Origin: an uncultured Nocardioides sp.
GTDB taxonomy: Bacteria > Actinomycetota > Actinomycetes > Propionibacteriales > Nocardioidaceae
Assembly (NCBI RefSeq): GCF_947488025.1
Contig: NZ_CANKYS010000002.1
Coordinates: 558,001 to 622,000, forward strand
Reading direction: 5' to 3'
DNA: 64,000 bases
Shown: positions 26,344-35,225 of the stretch, piece after piece
How positions within the stretch are numbered: position 1 is the stretch's first letter
How the letters are laid out: each line of letters starts with the position of its first letter
Notes under the pieces: generated by a model
Told to the model about the DNA's origin: nothing
The model's input: only the letters and a program-made list of their open reading frames with translations
Databases searched by the model: none
Translations under genes and position numbers: made by a program

Positions 26344-28317
26344 TCAGACCACGCTGAGCGGGAGCAGCTTCTGGCCCGTCGGGCCGACCTGGATCTCGGT
26401 GCCCATCTCGGGGCAGACGCCGCAGTCGTAGCACGGCGTCCAGCGGCAGTCCTCGATCTCGATGTCGGCGCCGTCGGCGGTCGCGAGGGCGTCCTCCCAG
26501 TCACCCCACAGCCAGTCCTTGTCGAGGCCGGAGTCGAGGTGCTCCCACGGCAGCACCTCGTCGTAGTCGCGCTCGCGGGTGGTGTACCAGTCGACGTCGA
26601 CTCCGGTGCCGGCGAGCGCCTTCTCTGCCGAGGACATCCAGCGGTCGTAGGAGAAGTGCTCGCTCCAGCCGTCGAAGCGGCCCCCGTCGCGCCAGACCTC
26701 CTCGATGACCCGGCCGACGCGCCGGTCGCCGCGGGACAGCAGTCCCTCGACGATGCCGGGCTTGCCGTCGTGGTAGCGGAAGCCGATCGCGCGGGCGTAC
26801 TTCTTGTCGTCGCGCACGACGTCGCGCAGCTTCTTCAGCCGGTCGTCGGTGGTCTCGTGGTCGAGCTGCGCGGCCCACTGGAACGGCGTGTGCGGCTTGG
26901 GGACGAACCCGCCGATCGACACCGTGCAGCGGATGTCGTTGCGCCCGGTGACCTCGCGCCCCTTGGCGATCACGCGCCTGGCGAGGTCGGCGACCTGCAG
27001 CACGTCCTCGTCGGTCTCGGTGGGCAGGCCGACCATGAAGTAGAGCTTCACCTGGCGCCAGCCGTGGGAGTACGCCGCTGCGACGGTGCGGATCAGGTCG
27101 TCCTCGCTCACCATCTTGTTGATCACCTTGCGCATCCGCTCCGAGCCGCCCTCGGGGGCGAAGGTCAGGCCCGAGCGACGGCCGTTGCGGGAGAACTCGT
27201 TGGCGAGGGTGATGTTGAAGGCGTCGACACGCGTGCTGGGCAGCGACAGCGAGACGTTGGAGCCCTCGTAGCGGTCGGCGAGGCCCTTGGCGACGTCACC
27301 GATCTCGGTGTGGTCGGCACTGGACAGCGACAGCAGGCCGACCTCCTCGAAGCCCGTCTTGCGGATGCCGTTCTCGACCATGTCACCGATGGTCTCGATG
27401 GACCGCTCGCGGACCGGGCGGGTGATCATCCCGGCCTGGCAGAAGCGGCAGCCGCGCGTGCAGCCGCGGAAGATCTCGACGGAGAAGCGCTCGTGGACGG
27501 TCTCGGCGAGCGGGACCAGCGGGTTGGCCGGGTAGGGCCACTGGTCGAGGTCCATCAGCGTGTGCTTGCGGACCCGGAACGGGATGCCGGGCCGGTTGGG
27601 CACGACGGCCTCGATCGAGCCGTCGGCGGCGTAGGCCACGTCGTAGAACCGCGGGACGTAGATGTTGCCCGTGACCGCGAGCCGGCGCAGCAGCTCCTCG
27701 CGACCGCCGGGGCGGTCCTCGGCCTTCCACTCGCGTACGACGTCGGAGATGGCGAGCACGACCTCCTCGCCGTCGCCGAGCACGGCGGCGTCGACGAAGT
27801 CGGCGATCGGCTCGGGGTTGAACGCGGCGTGACCGCCGGCGATCACGACCGGGTCGTCCTCGCCGCGGTCGACCGCGTGGAGCGGGATCCCGGCCAGGTC
27901 GAGGGCGTTGAGCATGTTGGTGTAGCCGAGCTCGGTGGAGAAGCTCAGGCCGAAGAGGTCGAAGGCGCCGACGGGGCGGTGGCTGTCGACGGTGAACTGC
28001 GGGATCGGTCCCTGCGCGTCACCCTCGCGCATCACCTGCTCCATGTCGGGCCACACCGAGTAGGTGCGCTCGGCGAGGATCCAGTCACGCTCGTTGAGCA
28101 CCTCGTAGAGGATCTGGACGCCCTGGTTGGGCAGGCCCACCTCGTAGGCGTCGGGGTACATCAGGGCCCACCGGACCGTCGGACCACCAGTGTCCGACGC
28201 CTCCGCGCAGTCCCAGTCCTTGACGACGGAGTTGAGCTCGCCGCCGACGTACTGGATGGGCTTCTGCACCGACGGAAGCCTCGCCTCCAGGCGCGGGAAG
28301 ACCGACGCGACGGACAT
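26344..28317 (-). CDS. TIGR03960 family B12-binding domain/radical SAM protein
   Basis: A 657-residue protein. An N-terminal B12-binding-like region (RWALMYPDAYEVGLPNQGVQILYEVLN; FDLFGLSFSTELGYTNML) is followed by a radical SAM core with EIFRGCTRGCRFCQAGM, the CxxxCxxC cluster motif. Further C-terminal cysteines (WTPCYDCGVCPEMG) could bind a second metal centre. The family partners TIGR03936/DUF2344, which here is 11.5 kb away. Reaction unknown. ATG 28317 is chosen over the longer open frame because GAGGTG precedes it. Confidence 0.9.
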   Translation of the reverse strand: MSVASVFPRLEARLPSVQKPIQYVGGELNSVVKDWDCAEASDTGGPTVRWALMYPDAYEVGLPNQGVQILYEVLNERDWILAERTYSVWPDMEQVMREGDAQGPIPQFTVDSHRPVGAFDLFGLSFSTELGYTNMLNALDLAGIPLHAVDRGEDDPVVIAGGHAAFNPEPIADFVDAAVLGDGEEVVLAISDVVREWKAEDRPGGREELLRRLAVTGNIYVPRFYDVAYAADGSIEAVVPNRPGIPFRVRKHTLMDLDQWPYPANPLVPLAETVHERFSVEIFRGCTRGCRFCQAGMITRPVRERSIETIGDMVENGIRKTGFEEVGLLSLSSADHTEIGDVAKGLADRYEGSNVSLSLPSTRVDAFNITLANEFSRNGRRSGLTFAPEGGSERMRKVINKMVSEDDLIRTVAAAYSHGWRQVKLYFMVGLPTETDEDVLQVADLARRVIAKGREVTGRNDIRCTVSIGGFVPKPHTPFQWAAQLDHETTDDRLKKLRDVVRDDKKYARAIGFRYHDGKPGIVEGLLSRGDRRVGRVIEEVWRDGGRFDGWSEHFSYDRWMSSAEKALAGTGVDVDWYTTRERDYDEVLPWEHLDSGLDKDWLWGDWEDALATADGADIEIEDCRWTPCYDCGVCPEMGTEIQVGPTGQKLLPLSVV

Positions 28318-28408
28318 GACAGACACCTCGACAGCACTAGGAACCAGGGACGGGCGGGCACAACGGCCGCGCCGACCCTCAAGGTTACGTCCCGGTCGGT
28401 GGTGCGGC

Positions 28409-28450
28409 CTACTCAACGGCCCCTACTCAACGGCCCCTGCTCATCGACCC
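28409..28450. repeat. 14-bp tandem repeat at the rodA 3' end
   Basis: Two exact copies of CCTACTCAACGGCC (28409-28422, 28423-28436) are followed by a diverged third copy (28437-28450) that contains the rodA stop codon. It looks like slippage duplication of the gene end. Confidence 0.75.
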
Positions 28451-29628
28451 AGCGGGCCCGCCGACCTCAGGTGGATGTTCTGCAGCAGCCCGAGCGCCAG
28501 CATCCCGGCGAACAGCGAGCTGCCGCCGTAGGACACGAACGGGAGCGGCACGCCGGTGACGGGCATGATGCCGAGGCACATGCCGATGTTCTGGAACGCC
28601 TGGAACCCCCACCAGCAGGCGATGCCGGCGGCCGCGACGCGGCCGAAGAGGTCGCCGGCCTGGGCGGAGATCACGAGCGCGCGCCAGATCACGACGGCCA
28701 CGAGCAGGATCAGCACACCCGCGCCCACGAGCCCGAGCTCCTCACCGGCGACGGTGAAGATGAAGTCGGTGTGCTGCTCGGGCACGAAGCCCGAGCGGGT
28801 CTGCGAGCCGTCGAAGAGCCCCTGTCCGAACAGGCCGCCGTTGCCGACCGCGATGCGTGCCTGCTCGGTGTTGTAGCCGGCGCCGCGTGGGTCGAGCCCG
28901 GGGTTGGTGAACGCCAGGAAGCGATCGACCTGGTAGGGCTTGAGCACCCCCATCGACACCGCCGCGACGGCGCCGCCGACCGCGCCGACGGTCAGGCCTG
29001 CGAGCCACAGGCGGCCTGCGCCGGCCACCGCGAGCACGCCGAAGACCGTCGCGGAGAGCACCAGCATGGTGCCGAGGTCGGGCTGGAGCAGGATCAGCGC
29101 CGCGGGCACCCCGGCGATCACGAGCATGACGACGACCTCGAGGCTGCCGACGCGCCTGCCCCACCGTCGTTCGGTGCGCTCGGCCACGACGAGCGCCATC
29201 CCGATCACCACGGCGAGCTTGGCGAACTCAGCCGGCTGGATCGACATCCCGCCGAGCTGGATCCATGACCGCGACCCGTTGATCGTGCTGCCGGCCACGA
29301 GCACCATGACCAGTCCGCCGACGCTGGCGAGGTAGGCCAGCGGGGCGAGGATCCGCACCCAGCGGTGGTCGGTGGCGAGGACGGCGACCATCAGCACCAG
29401 GCCGATCGCGACGTTGACCAGCTGCTTGCGCAGGTAGGCGTGGGGGTCGCCGCCGGTCAGGTCGGCGCGGGTCGAGGTGGCCGACCAGACGAGCAGGGTG
29501 CCGAGGACGACGAGCGCCAGCGCGGCCAGCATCAGCAGCCAGTCGAGCCCCGGGGCGCGCAGGCTCGACGCCGCGCGCAGGGGCCGGGCGGCGGGACGGC
29601 CGGTGGGCCGGGTGGACAGGACGGTCAT
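28441..29628 (-). CDS. rodA: rod-shape glycan polymerase RodA (SEDS)
   Basis: A 395-residue SEDS peptidoglycan glycosyltransferase with ten transmembrane helices, paired with PBP2 for lateral wall growth. Conserved motifs: NGSRSWIQLGGMSIQPAEFAKL, LLQPDLGTMLVL with the catalytic Asp region, GQGLFDGSQTRSGFVPEQHTDFIFTVAGEE and GVPLPFVSYGGSS. It starts 5 nt after the mrdA stop, at the end of the mreBCD-mrdA-rodA unit. The N-terminal 27 residues are basic and cytoplasmic. Confidence 0.95.
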   Translation of the reverse strand: MTVLSTRPTGRPAARPLRAASSLRAPGLDWLLMLAALALVVLGTLLVWSATSTRADLTGGDPHAYLRKQLVNVAIGLVLMVAVLATDHRWVRILAPLAYLASVGGLVMVLVAGSTINGSRSWIQLGGMSIQPAEFAKLAVVIGMALVVAERTERRWGRRVGSLEVVVMLVIAGVPAALILLQPDLGTMLVLSATVFGVLAVAGAGRLWLAGLTVGAVGGAVAAVSMGVLKPYQVDRFLAFTNPGLDPRGAGYNTEQARIAVGNGGLFGQGLFDGSQTRSGFVPEQHTDFIFTVAGEELGLVGAGVLILLVAVVIWRALVISAQAGDLFGRVAAAGIACWWGFQAFQNIGMCLGIMPVTGVPLPFVSYGGSSLFAGMLALGLLQNIHLRSAGPLGR

Positions 29629-29633
29629 CGGAG

Positions 29634-31769
29634 CTACCCCCCCGCCTTGTCGGGGACGGGCGGCATGATCGACCCGTCCTCGAGGAACTGCGGCAGCCTG
29701 GCGGGCGGCACGGTGCCCGGGATCGCGGCGCGTGCGGGACGCACGGTCTCGCCCTCGATGCCGTACAGCGCCTCCCAGATCGCGCGGATGCCCTCACCGG
29801 TCGACCCCGAGCCGGTGCCGCCCTGGCTGATCATCATCACCACGACGTAGTCCTTGGAGTAGGACGCGACCCAGCCGGTCGACTGCTTGCCGTAGACCTC
29901 CGCTGAGCCGGTCTTGGCGCGGATGGTGACGTCGTCGATCGGGAAGCCGACGAGCTTCCAGGCCATCGTGCCGACGCGGGAGACGTTCTCCAGGGCCCCG
30001 TCGATGTAGTCGAGGTACTTCTTCGGCACGTCGACCTTCGCGACCTTCCTCGGCGCGATGCGGCGCAGCACCTTGCCCTCGGGGCTGACGATCGCCTTGG
30101 CGACGGTGGGCGCCCAGAGGGTGCCGCCGTTGCTGAGGGCGGCGTAGCCGCGGGCGAGCTGCAGCGGCGTGACGATCGTGTCGCCCTGGCCGATGGAGAA
30201 GTTCACGGCGTCGCCGGCACGGTAGAGGTTGCCCTCGAGGCAGAACTCGCGCGCGAACTTGTAGACGAAGTCGCTGGTGTCCTCGGTCTGCGGCTTGTCG
30301 CTGAGCTCGCAGTAGTAGTCCTTCTGCGACTCGTAGTAGGCCTGCTTCCAGCGGCGGTCGGCGATCCGGCCGGGCGCCTCACCGGGCAGGTCGATGCCGG
30401 TGCGCGAGCCGAAGCCGAACTCCTTGGCCTCCTCGACCAGCGGGTCCTTGGCGTCGATGTCGGCCGGGTCGCTGCCGAAGCGCTGCCAGAAGTCGTAGCC
30501 GATGCGGTAGAAGAAGGTGTTGCAGGAGACCTCCAGCGCCTTGGCGAAGCCGATGCTGCCGTAGGCGCCGGACTCGTAGTTCTTGAACACCCGGTTGCCG
30601 ACCTGGAAGCCCGACGAGCACGGCAGCGTGGTGTCCATCGAGTAGCCGTTGGTCAGGGCGCCGGCCGTCATGAACGGCTTCCAGGTCGACCCGGGGGCGA
30701 ACTGGCCCTGGGTGGCGCGCGAGAGCAGCGGCGTGCCGGCCTTCTCGGAGTAGAGCCGCCTCAGCTGCTCCTCGCTGATGCCGCCGGTCCACACGTCGGG
30801 GTCGTACGTCGGCTGGCTCGCCATCGCGATGACCCGGCCGGTCTTCGCGTCGAGGACGACGGCGGCGCCCGAGTCGGCGACGTACTTGCGGCCGGTCACC
30901 GTGTCGAGCTGCGTGCGCTGGAAGGCGATCCGCTGGGCGAGCTGGCGCTCGACGACCGACTGCACCTTCGCGTCGATCGAGGTGACGAGCGTGTCGCCGG
31001 GGATGCTCTCCACGAGGGAGTCGTCGCCCAGCACGCGGCCCATCGAGTCGACCGCCACGCGGCGGTAGCCGGGCAGGCCGCGCAACCACTCGTCGTACTG
31101 CTTCTCCACGCCGGCGCGGCCGACGACCGAGGCGCCGTTGAGGGAGCGGTCGTCGCGCTCGGCGGCGAGGTCGTACTCGTCCTCGGTGACGGGGCTGAGG
31201 TAGCCCAGCACGTGGGCGAGGTTGATGCCGAAGGGTCGTGGGTAGGAGCGGACGTTCTGCTGCTCGGCGAGGACGCCGGGGTAGTCCTCCGGCTGCTCGA
31301 GCACCTGCAGGGCGACGCTCTTGGGGACGTCGGTCGCGACCGGGACGGGCTGGTAGGGCGAGCCGTTCCAGCAGACGTCGCGGACGCTGCCGGGGTCGCC
31401 GCAGGTCACGAGGCGGGCCTCGACGTCCTCGGCCTCGACGCCGACGACTACCGAGACACGCCGGACCAGCTCGGTGCGCTGACCCTCCCCCAGCTTGCCG
31501 AGGAGGGTGCGGTCCATCGAGATGACCCACGAGGTGCGGTTGGCCACCAGGGGCCGGCCCTGGTTGTCGACGATGAGCCCGCGTTGGGGCTGGACGACGA
31601 TGTCGCGCACGGACTGGTCGGCAGCCTGCGCCTGGTAGGACTCGCCGCCGATGACCTGGAGGTAGTAGAGCCGGACGAACAGGGTGGCGAAGAGCGAGAA
31701 GACGAGTGCCTGCACGACCACCAGGCGCAGGCGGCTGCGGTCGCCCCTGGCCCGGGTGGCAGGCCTCAC
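29634..31769 (-). CDS. mrdA: penicillin-binding protein 2 (class B transpeptidase)
   Basis: A 711-residue transpeptidase for wall elongation. One N-terminal membrane helix (LVVVQALVFSLFATLFVRLYYL) is followed by the PBP dimerisation domain (QPQRGLIVDNQGRPL). The penicillin-binding domain has the SxxK box in APGSTWKPF, SxN as SCN in EVSCNTFFYRIG and KTG in RAKTGSAEVYGK. The GTG at 31769 overlaps the mreD stop (GTGA), which fixes the start; the longer open frame upstream is a shadow of mreD. The C-terminal tail is Pro-rich and likely disordered. Confidence 0.95.
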   Translation of the reverse strand: MRPATRARGDRSRLRLVVVQALVFSLFATLFVRLYYLQVIGGESYQAQAADQSVRDIVVQPQRGLIVDNQGRPLVANRTSWVISMDRTLLGKLGEGQRTELVRRVSVVVGVEAEDVEARLVTCGDPGSVRDVCWNGSPYQPVPVATDVPKSVALQVLEQPEDYPGVLAEQQNVRSYPRPFGINLAHVLGYLSPVTEDEYDLAAERDDRSLNGASVVGRAGVEKQYDEWLRGLPGYRRVAVDSMGRVLGDDSLVESIPGDTLVTSIDAKVQSVVERQLAQRIAFQRTQLDTVTGRKYVADSGAAVVLDAKTGRVIAMASQPTYDPDVWTGGISEEQLRRLYSEKAGTPLLSRATQGQFAPGSTWKPFMTAGALTNGYSMDTTLPCSSGFQVGNRVFKNYESGAYGSIGFAKALEVSCNTFFYRIGYDFWQRFGSDPADIDAKDPLVEEAKEFGFGSRTGIDLPGEAPGRIADRRWKQAYYESQKDYYCELSDKPQTEDTSDFVYKFAREFCLEGNLYRAGDAVNFSIGQGDTIVTPLQLARGYAALSNGGTLWAPTVAKAIVSPEGKVLRRIAPRKVAKVDVPKKYLDYIDGALENVSRVGTMAWKLVGFPIDDVTIRAKTGSAEVYGKQSTGWVASYSKDYVVVMMISQGGTGSGSTGEGIRAIWEALYGIEGETVRPARAAIPGTVPPARLPQFLEDGSIMPPVPDKAGG

Positions 31770-32278
31770 GAGGCGGCCCACTGCGGGCTGAGCCTGGCGA
31801 AGAGCTTCATCAGCGGCGGGAGCACGAACGGGGTGAGCAGCACGTCCCAGGCGACGGCGACCAGGACGACCTCGAGGAGGCCCGCGACCGACATGGCGGG
31901 GTCCTGGAGCAGCACCCCCGACAGCGCGAACAGCGAGCTCGCCGCGAACGACGCCGCGGCGACGGTGCCGACCACGGCGAGGGCGGTCGGCTTCTGGTCC
32001 TGGCGCACGCGGGCGGCGAGGAACGCCGCGATCGTCAGGGCGAGCGCCCAGCGGCCCGCCACGTGGTCGGCCGGCGGAGCCAGGTCGAGGGTGAGGCCGG
32101 CCGTGAACCCGAGGACCAGCGCGAACGGCGCCTCGACGGTCAGCGCGGCCGCGACCACGACGAGCAGGCAGAGGTTGGGCACGATGCCGTGCCACGCGAC
32201 ATGGGGGAACAGCGTGACCTGCACGACGAGCGCGACGACGATGGCAGCGAGGGCCGCCACCCAGCGGAGATAGCTCAC
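31766..32278 (-). CDS. mreD: rod shape-determining protein MreD
   Basis: A 170-residue inner-membrane protein with five or six hydrophobic helices (RWVAALAAIVVALVVQVTLF; NLCLLVVVAAALTVEAPFALVLGFTAGLTLDLAPP). It is part of the Mre elongation complex. Both ends overlap neighbours by 4 nt: the GTG start overlaps the mreC stop (32275-32278) and its stop overlaps the mrdA start. MreD sequences vary widely, so position in the operon is the main support. Confidence 0.9.
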   Translation of the reverse strand: MSYLRWVAALAAIVVALVVQVTLFPHVAWHGIVPNLCLLVVVAAALTVEAPFALVLGFTAGLTLDLAPPADHVAGRWALALTIAAFLAARVRQDQKPTALAVVGTVAAASFAASSLFALSGVLLQDPAMSVAGLLEVVLVAVAWDVLLTPFVLPPLMKLFARLSPQWAAS

Positions 32279-33213
32279 CTGAGGCTCCCGTCCGCCTCGA
32301 TCACCGCGCGGTCGCTGCGGGAGCCGCTCGGCACCATGACGCCGACGACGTCGAGGGCGGAGAAGTCCACGAAGGGCTTCACCACCGCACGCTGGGAGGC
32401 CTCGCGCAGCGAGCTGTAGACCTCGGTGATGGTGCCGATCGGCACGCCCGGGGCGTAGGGACCCGTTGTGCTGCCCCACGTCACCACGGTGTCGTCGCGC
32501 GCGGGCACCGACGCGTCGTCGACGAGGCGCAGGTCGAGGCCCGCCTCCTGGTCGAGCGACCCGCTGCCGGTGACGAACCCGATCTCCATGCTCGACCCGA
32601 CACGGCCGCCGACGGTCGAGTCGGGGTCGATGACGAGCAGCACGGTGGCGGTCGTGCGGGTGACCCGCAGGACCCGGCCCACGAGGCCGTCGTTGTTGAC
32701 GACCGTCATGTCGGGGCCGACGCCGGCCTCCGAGCCGGCGTCGATGGTGACCGTGAAGCTCTGTGACTGCCGCGACCCGAGCGCGACCACGCGCGCCGGG
32801 ACCAGGGCGGATCCCAGGTCCTCCGCGGCCGTGGTGAGTCCGTCGTACTGCTCGAGGCGGTTGCGGTCGAAGCCCGCCAGGTCGATCCGGCCCTTGAGCT
32901 CGGCGTTGCTGGCCTCGAGGTCACGCACCTGGTCGGCGAGGTCGCCCTTGCTGCGGAACCACGTGGGGACGGCGGTGAACGGCCGCACGGCCGCGGCGAC
33001 GCCGGCCTCGGCCGGACCGAACGCCTCGCCCACCGCGCGCCGCGCCGGCTCGATCGGCGAGCTGCCGCCGCCGGAGACGTCGAGCGTGATCAGCGTGACG
33101 CTGGCCAGGACGAGCGCCAGCAGCAGCGAGCGCGGCGGACGGTTGCGCGACTCGAGCCGGTCGAGCCCGGTCCAGCGGCGCTCGCGACCCTCGTGCCCCC
33201 CGAAGGCCCCCAT
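32275..33213 (-). CDS. mreC: rod shape-determining protein MreC
   Basis: A 312-residue protein with one N-terminal membrane helix (RSLLLALVLASVTLITLDV), a short periplasmic-side coiled coil (LADQVRDLEASNAELKGRI) and the two-barrel MreC domain (ARVVALGSRQSQSFTVTIDAGSE; GRVLRVTRTTATVLLVIDPDS). It scaffolds PBP2/RodA outside the membrane. ATG 33213 overlaps the mreB stop by one base (TGATG). Confidence 0.94.
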   Translation of the reverse strand: MGAFGGHEGRERRWTGLDRLESRNRPPRSLLLALVLASVTLITLDVSGGGSSPIEPARRAVGEAFGPAEAGVAAAVRPFTAVPTWFRSKGDLADQVRDLEASNAELKGRIDLAGFDRNRLEQYDGLTTAAEDLGSALVPARVVALGSRQSQSFTVTIDAGSEAGVGPDMTVVNNDGLVGRVLRVTRTTATVLLVIDPDSTVGGRVGSSMEIGFVTGSGSLDQEAGLDLRLVDDASVPARDDTVVTWGSTTGPYAPGVPIGTITEVYSSLREASQRAVVKPFVDFSALDVVGVMVPSGSRSDRAVIEADGSLR

Positions 33214-34256
33214 CAGAAGCGCCTCGGGTCGGACACCAGGACCTGCTGGAGCGCCTCGAACTCCTCCACGCACTTGCCGGCGCCGTAGGCCACCGAGGAC
33301 AGCGGGTCCTCCGCGACGTGGACGGGCATGCCGGTCTCATGGCGCAGTCGCTCGTCGAGGCCGCGCAGCATCGCGCCGCCGCCGGTGAGGACGATGCCGC
33401 GGTCCATGATGTCGCCGGCCAGCTCGGGCGGCGTCTGGTCGAGGGTGGTGCGGACGGCGTCGATGATGCTGTGCAGCGGCTCCTCGAGCGCCTGGCGCAG
33501 CTCGGAGCTGGACACGACCACGGTGCGGGGCAGGCCGGAGACCATGTCACGACCGCGGATCTCGGCGTCGGGCTCGGTGGGCAGCGGGAAGGCGGAGCCG
33601 AGGGTCATCTTCATCTCCTCGGCGGTGCGCTCCCCGAGCATGAGGGAGTACTCCTTCTTCATCCAGGCGATGATCGCCTGGTCGAGGTCGTCGCCGGCGG
33701 TGCGCACCGACAGGCTCGTGACGATCCCGCCCAGGCTGATGACGGCGACCTCGGTGGTGCCGCCGCCCACGTCGACGACCATGTTGCCGGTGGCCTCGTG
33801 GACGGGCAGCCCGGCACCGATCGCGGCCGCCATCGGCTCCTCGACGATGTAGACCTTGCGGGCGCCGGCCTGGTAGCCGGCCTCCTTGACCGCGCGCTGC
33901 TCCACGGCCGTGATGCCGCTCGGCACGCAGATCACCATGCGGGGCTTGGCGAAGTAGCGGCGCCGGTGCACCTGGTGGATGAAGTAGCGCAGCATCTGCT
34001 CGGTCGCCTCGAAGTCGGCGATCACGCCGTCCTTGAGCGGGCGGATGGCCGCGATGCTGTCGGGAGTGCGACCGATCATCCGCTTGGCCTCGTGGCCGAC
34101 CGCGAGCACCTCGCCGGTGGTGGTGTTCATCGCGACGACCGAGGGCTCGTCGAGCACGACGCCCCGGCCACGGACGTAGACGAGCGTGTTGGCGGTGCCG
34201 AGGTCGACGGCCATGTCACGGCCGATGAAGCCCCCAGTAGTGCTGTTCAGTGCCAT
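33213..34256 (-). CDS. mreB: actin-like rod shape protein MreB
   Basis: A 347-residue bacterial actin that positions the lateral wall machinery. The phosphate-binding loops are MAVDLGTANTLVYVRGRG and VVDVGGGTTEVAVISLGG. ICVPSGITAVEQRAVKEA, VEEPMAAAIGAGLP and GIVLTGGGAMLRGLD (adenosine site) are all intact. First gene of the mreBCD-mrdA-rodA unit. MreB is retained in Nocardioides-type actinobacteria and Streptomyces but lost in mycobacteria, which helps placement. Confidence 0.97.
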   Translation of the reverse strand: MALNSTTGGFIGRDMAVDLGTANTLVYVRGRGVVLDEPSVVAMNTTTGEVLAVGHEAKRMIGRTPDSIAAIRPLKDGVIADFEATEQMLRYFIHQVHRRRYFAKPRMVICVPSGITAVEQRAVKEAGYQAGARKVYIVEEPMAAAIGAGLPVHEATGNMVVDVGGGTTEVAVISLGGIVTSLSVRTAGDDLDQAIIAWMKKEYSLMLGERTAEEMKMTLGSAFPLPTEPDAEIRGRDMVSGLPRTVVVSSSELRQALEEPLHSIIDAVRTTLDQTPPELAGDIMDRGIVLTGGGAMLRGLDERLRHETGMPVHVAEDPLSSVAYGAGKCVEEFEALQQVLVSDPRRF

Positions 34257-34299
34257 GCCGCTGCTGCCCCTGCAGGTCGGGTCGTACTCGGGAAGAGGA

Positions 34300-34330
34300 G
34301 TCGGCGAGTCGCCGACCCACGCTCAGGTTA
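34300..34330 (-). promoter_or_regulatory. mreB: putative mreB promoter with palindrome
   Basis: On the minus strand TAACCT (34330-34325) is a plausible -10 box. Just downstream, 34300-34316 is a 17-bp palindrome with 8-bp arms GTCGGCGA/TCGCCGAC, which would lie near the transcript 5' end and could be an operator. A small hairpin (CCGGG/CCCGG, 34341-34354) upstream may terminate ndk. Confidence 0.35.
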
Positions 34331-34372
34331 AGGAGCGGGACCGGGTCTTCCCGGGAGGACACGCGGCGGGCG

Positions 34373-34801
34373 TCAGGCCAGGTCGCTGAACCAGATACCG
34401 ATCTCGCGGGCCGCGGACTGCTCGGAGTCCGAGCCGTGCACGAGGTTCTGCTGGACGGCGAGGCCCCAGTCGCGGCCGAGGTCGCCGCGGATGGTGCCCG
34501 GGGCGGCGACGGTCGGGTCGGTGGCGCCGGCGAGCGAGCGGAAGCCCTCGATGCAGCGCTCCCCCTCGATGACGACGGCCAGCACCGGGCCCGACAGCAT
34601 GAACTCGACGAGCGGGCCGTAGAACGGCTTGCCCTCGTGCTCGGCGTAGTGCTCGGCGAGGATCTCGGGGGTCGCGGTGCGCAGCTCGACGGCCGCGAGC
34701 GTGTAGCCCTTGGCCTCGATCCGGCGGAGGACCTCGCCCGAGAGGCCGCGGCGCACGCCGTCGGGCTTGACGAGGACGAGGGAACGCTGGACGGTGCTCA
34801 T
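34373..34801 (-). CDS. ndk: nucleoside diphosphate kinase
   Basis: A 142-residue enzyme that balances NTP pools. RSLVLVKPDGVRRGLSGEV is the N-terminal signature, GATDPTVAAPGTIRGD the nucleotide loop and NLVHGSDSEQSAAREI contains the phospho-accepting His. Length matches the family. It lies between DUF4233 and mreB, the usual actinobacterial order folC-DUF4233-ndk-mreB. Confidence 0.97.
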   Translation of the reverse strand: MSTVQRSLVLVKPDGVRRGLSGEVLRRIEAKGYTLAAVELRTATPEILAEHYAEHEGKPFYGPLVEFMLSGPVLAVVIEGERCIEGFRSLAGATDPTVAAPGTIRGDLGRDWGLAVQQNLVHGSDSEQSAAREIGIWFSDLA

Positions 34802-34823
34802 GCGGGCAGCGTAGCGAGGAGGC

Positions 34824-35225
34824 TCAGGGCTGCTCTGAGCGGTACGCCGCCCACGCAGCGGCGCGCTCCCGCTCGATCTTGCGGCCGAGCAGGTCCGCGG
34901 CGGTCCAGAGAGTGGCGAAGACGGCCCCGAGGCCGAACATCACGGGGATGACGAAGCCCAGGCCGATGGCCGCGACCTGCACGACGTAGCCGGCGAGGTA
35001 GGCCCACTCGGCCCGCAGCATGCCGGCCAGCAGCAGGCACACGATCGCGAGACCGAGCCCGACGGCCACGGCGGTGCCGGCCGGGACGTCGGCGATCGTG
35101 ATCATGACGGGCGTCGTCAGGCCGAGCGTGATCGCCTCGAGGCTCAGGACGGCGGCGGCCATCCCGCGCCGGGGCGAGCGCTCGGTGTTGCTGGGCACCT
35201 GGTCGGTGGGCACCTGGTCGCTCAT
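34824..35225 (-). CDS. DUF4233 membrane protein
   Basis: A 133-residue protein with four hydrophobic helices (MAAAVLSLEAITLGLTTPVMI; AVAVGLGLAIVCLLLAGML; LAGYVVQVAAIGLGFVIPVMFGLGAVFATLW). This matches DUF4233, an actinobacterial family found almost always right after folC. Function unknown. Its ATG overlaps the folC stop (ATGA, 35222-35225), so production is coupled to folC. The N-terminus has a repeated DQVPTDQVPS. Confidence 0.85.
   Translation of the reverse strand: MSDQVPTDQVPSNTERSPRRGMAAAVLSLEAITLGLTTPVMITIADVPAGTAVAVGLGLAIVCLLLAGMLRAEWAYLAGYVVQVAAIGLGFVIPVMFGLGAVFATLWTAADLLGRKIERERAAAWAAYRSEQP

Noticed and set aside
26020..29268. Very long open frame on the plus strand (over 1000 codons) opposite the radical SAM and rodA genes
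   Set aside because: It is a shadow caused by the GC-rich third codon positions of the minus-strand genes. The protein is Arg/Gly/Asp/Val-rich with no domain, and the minus-strand genes have clear family motifs.
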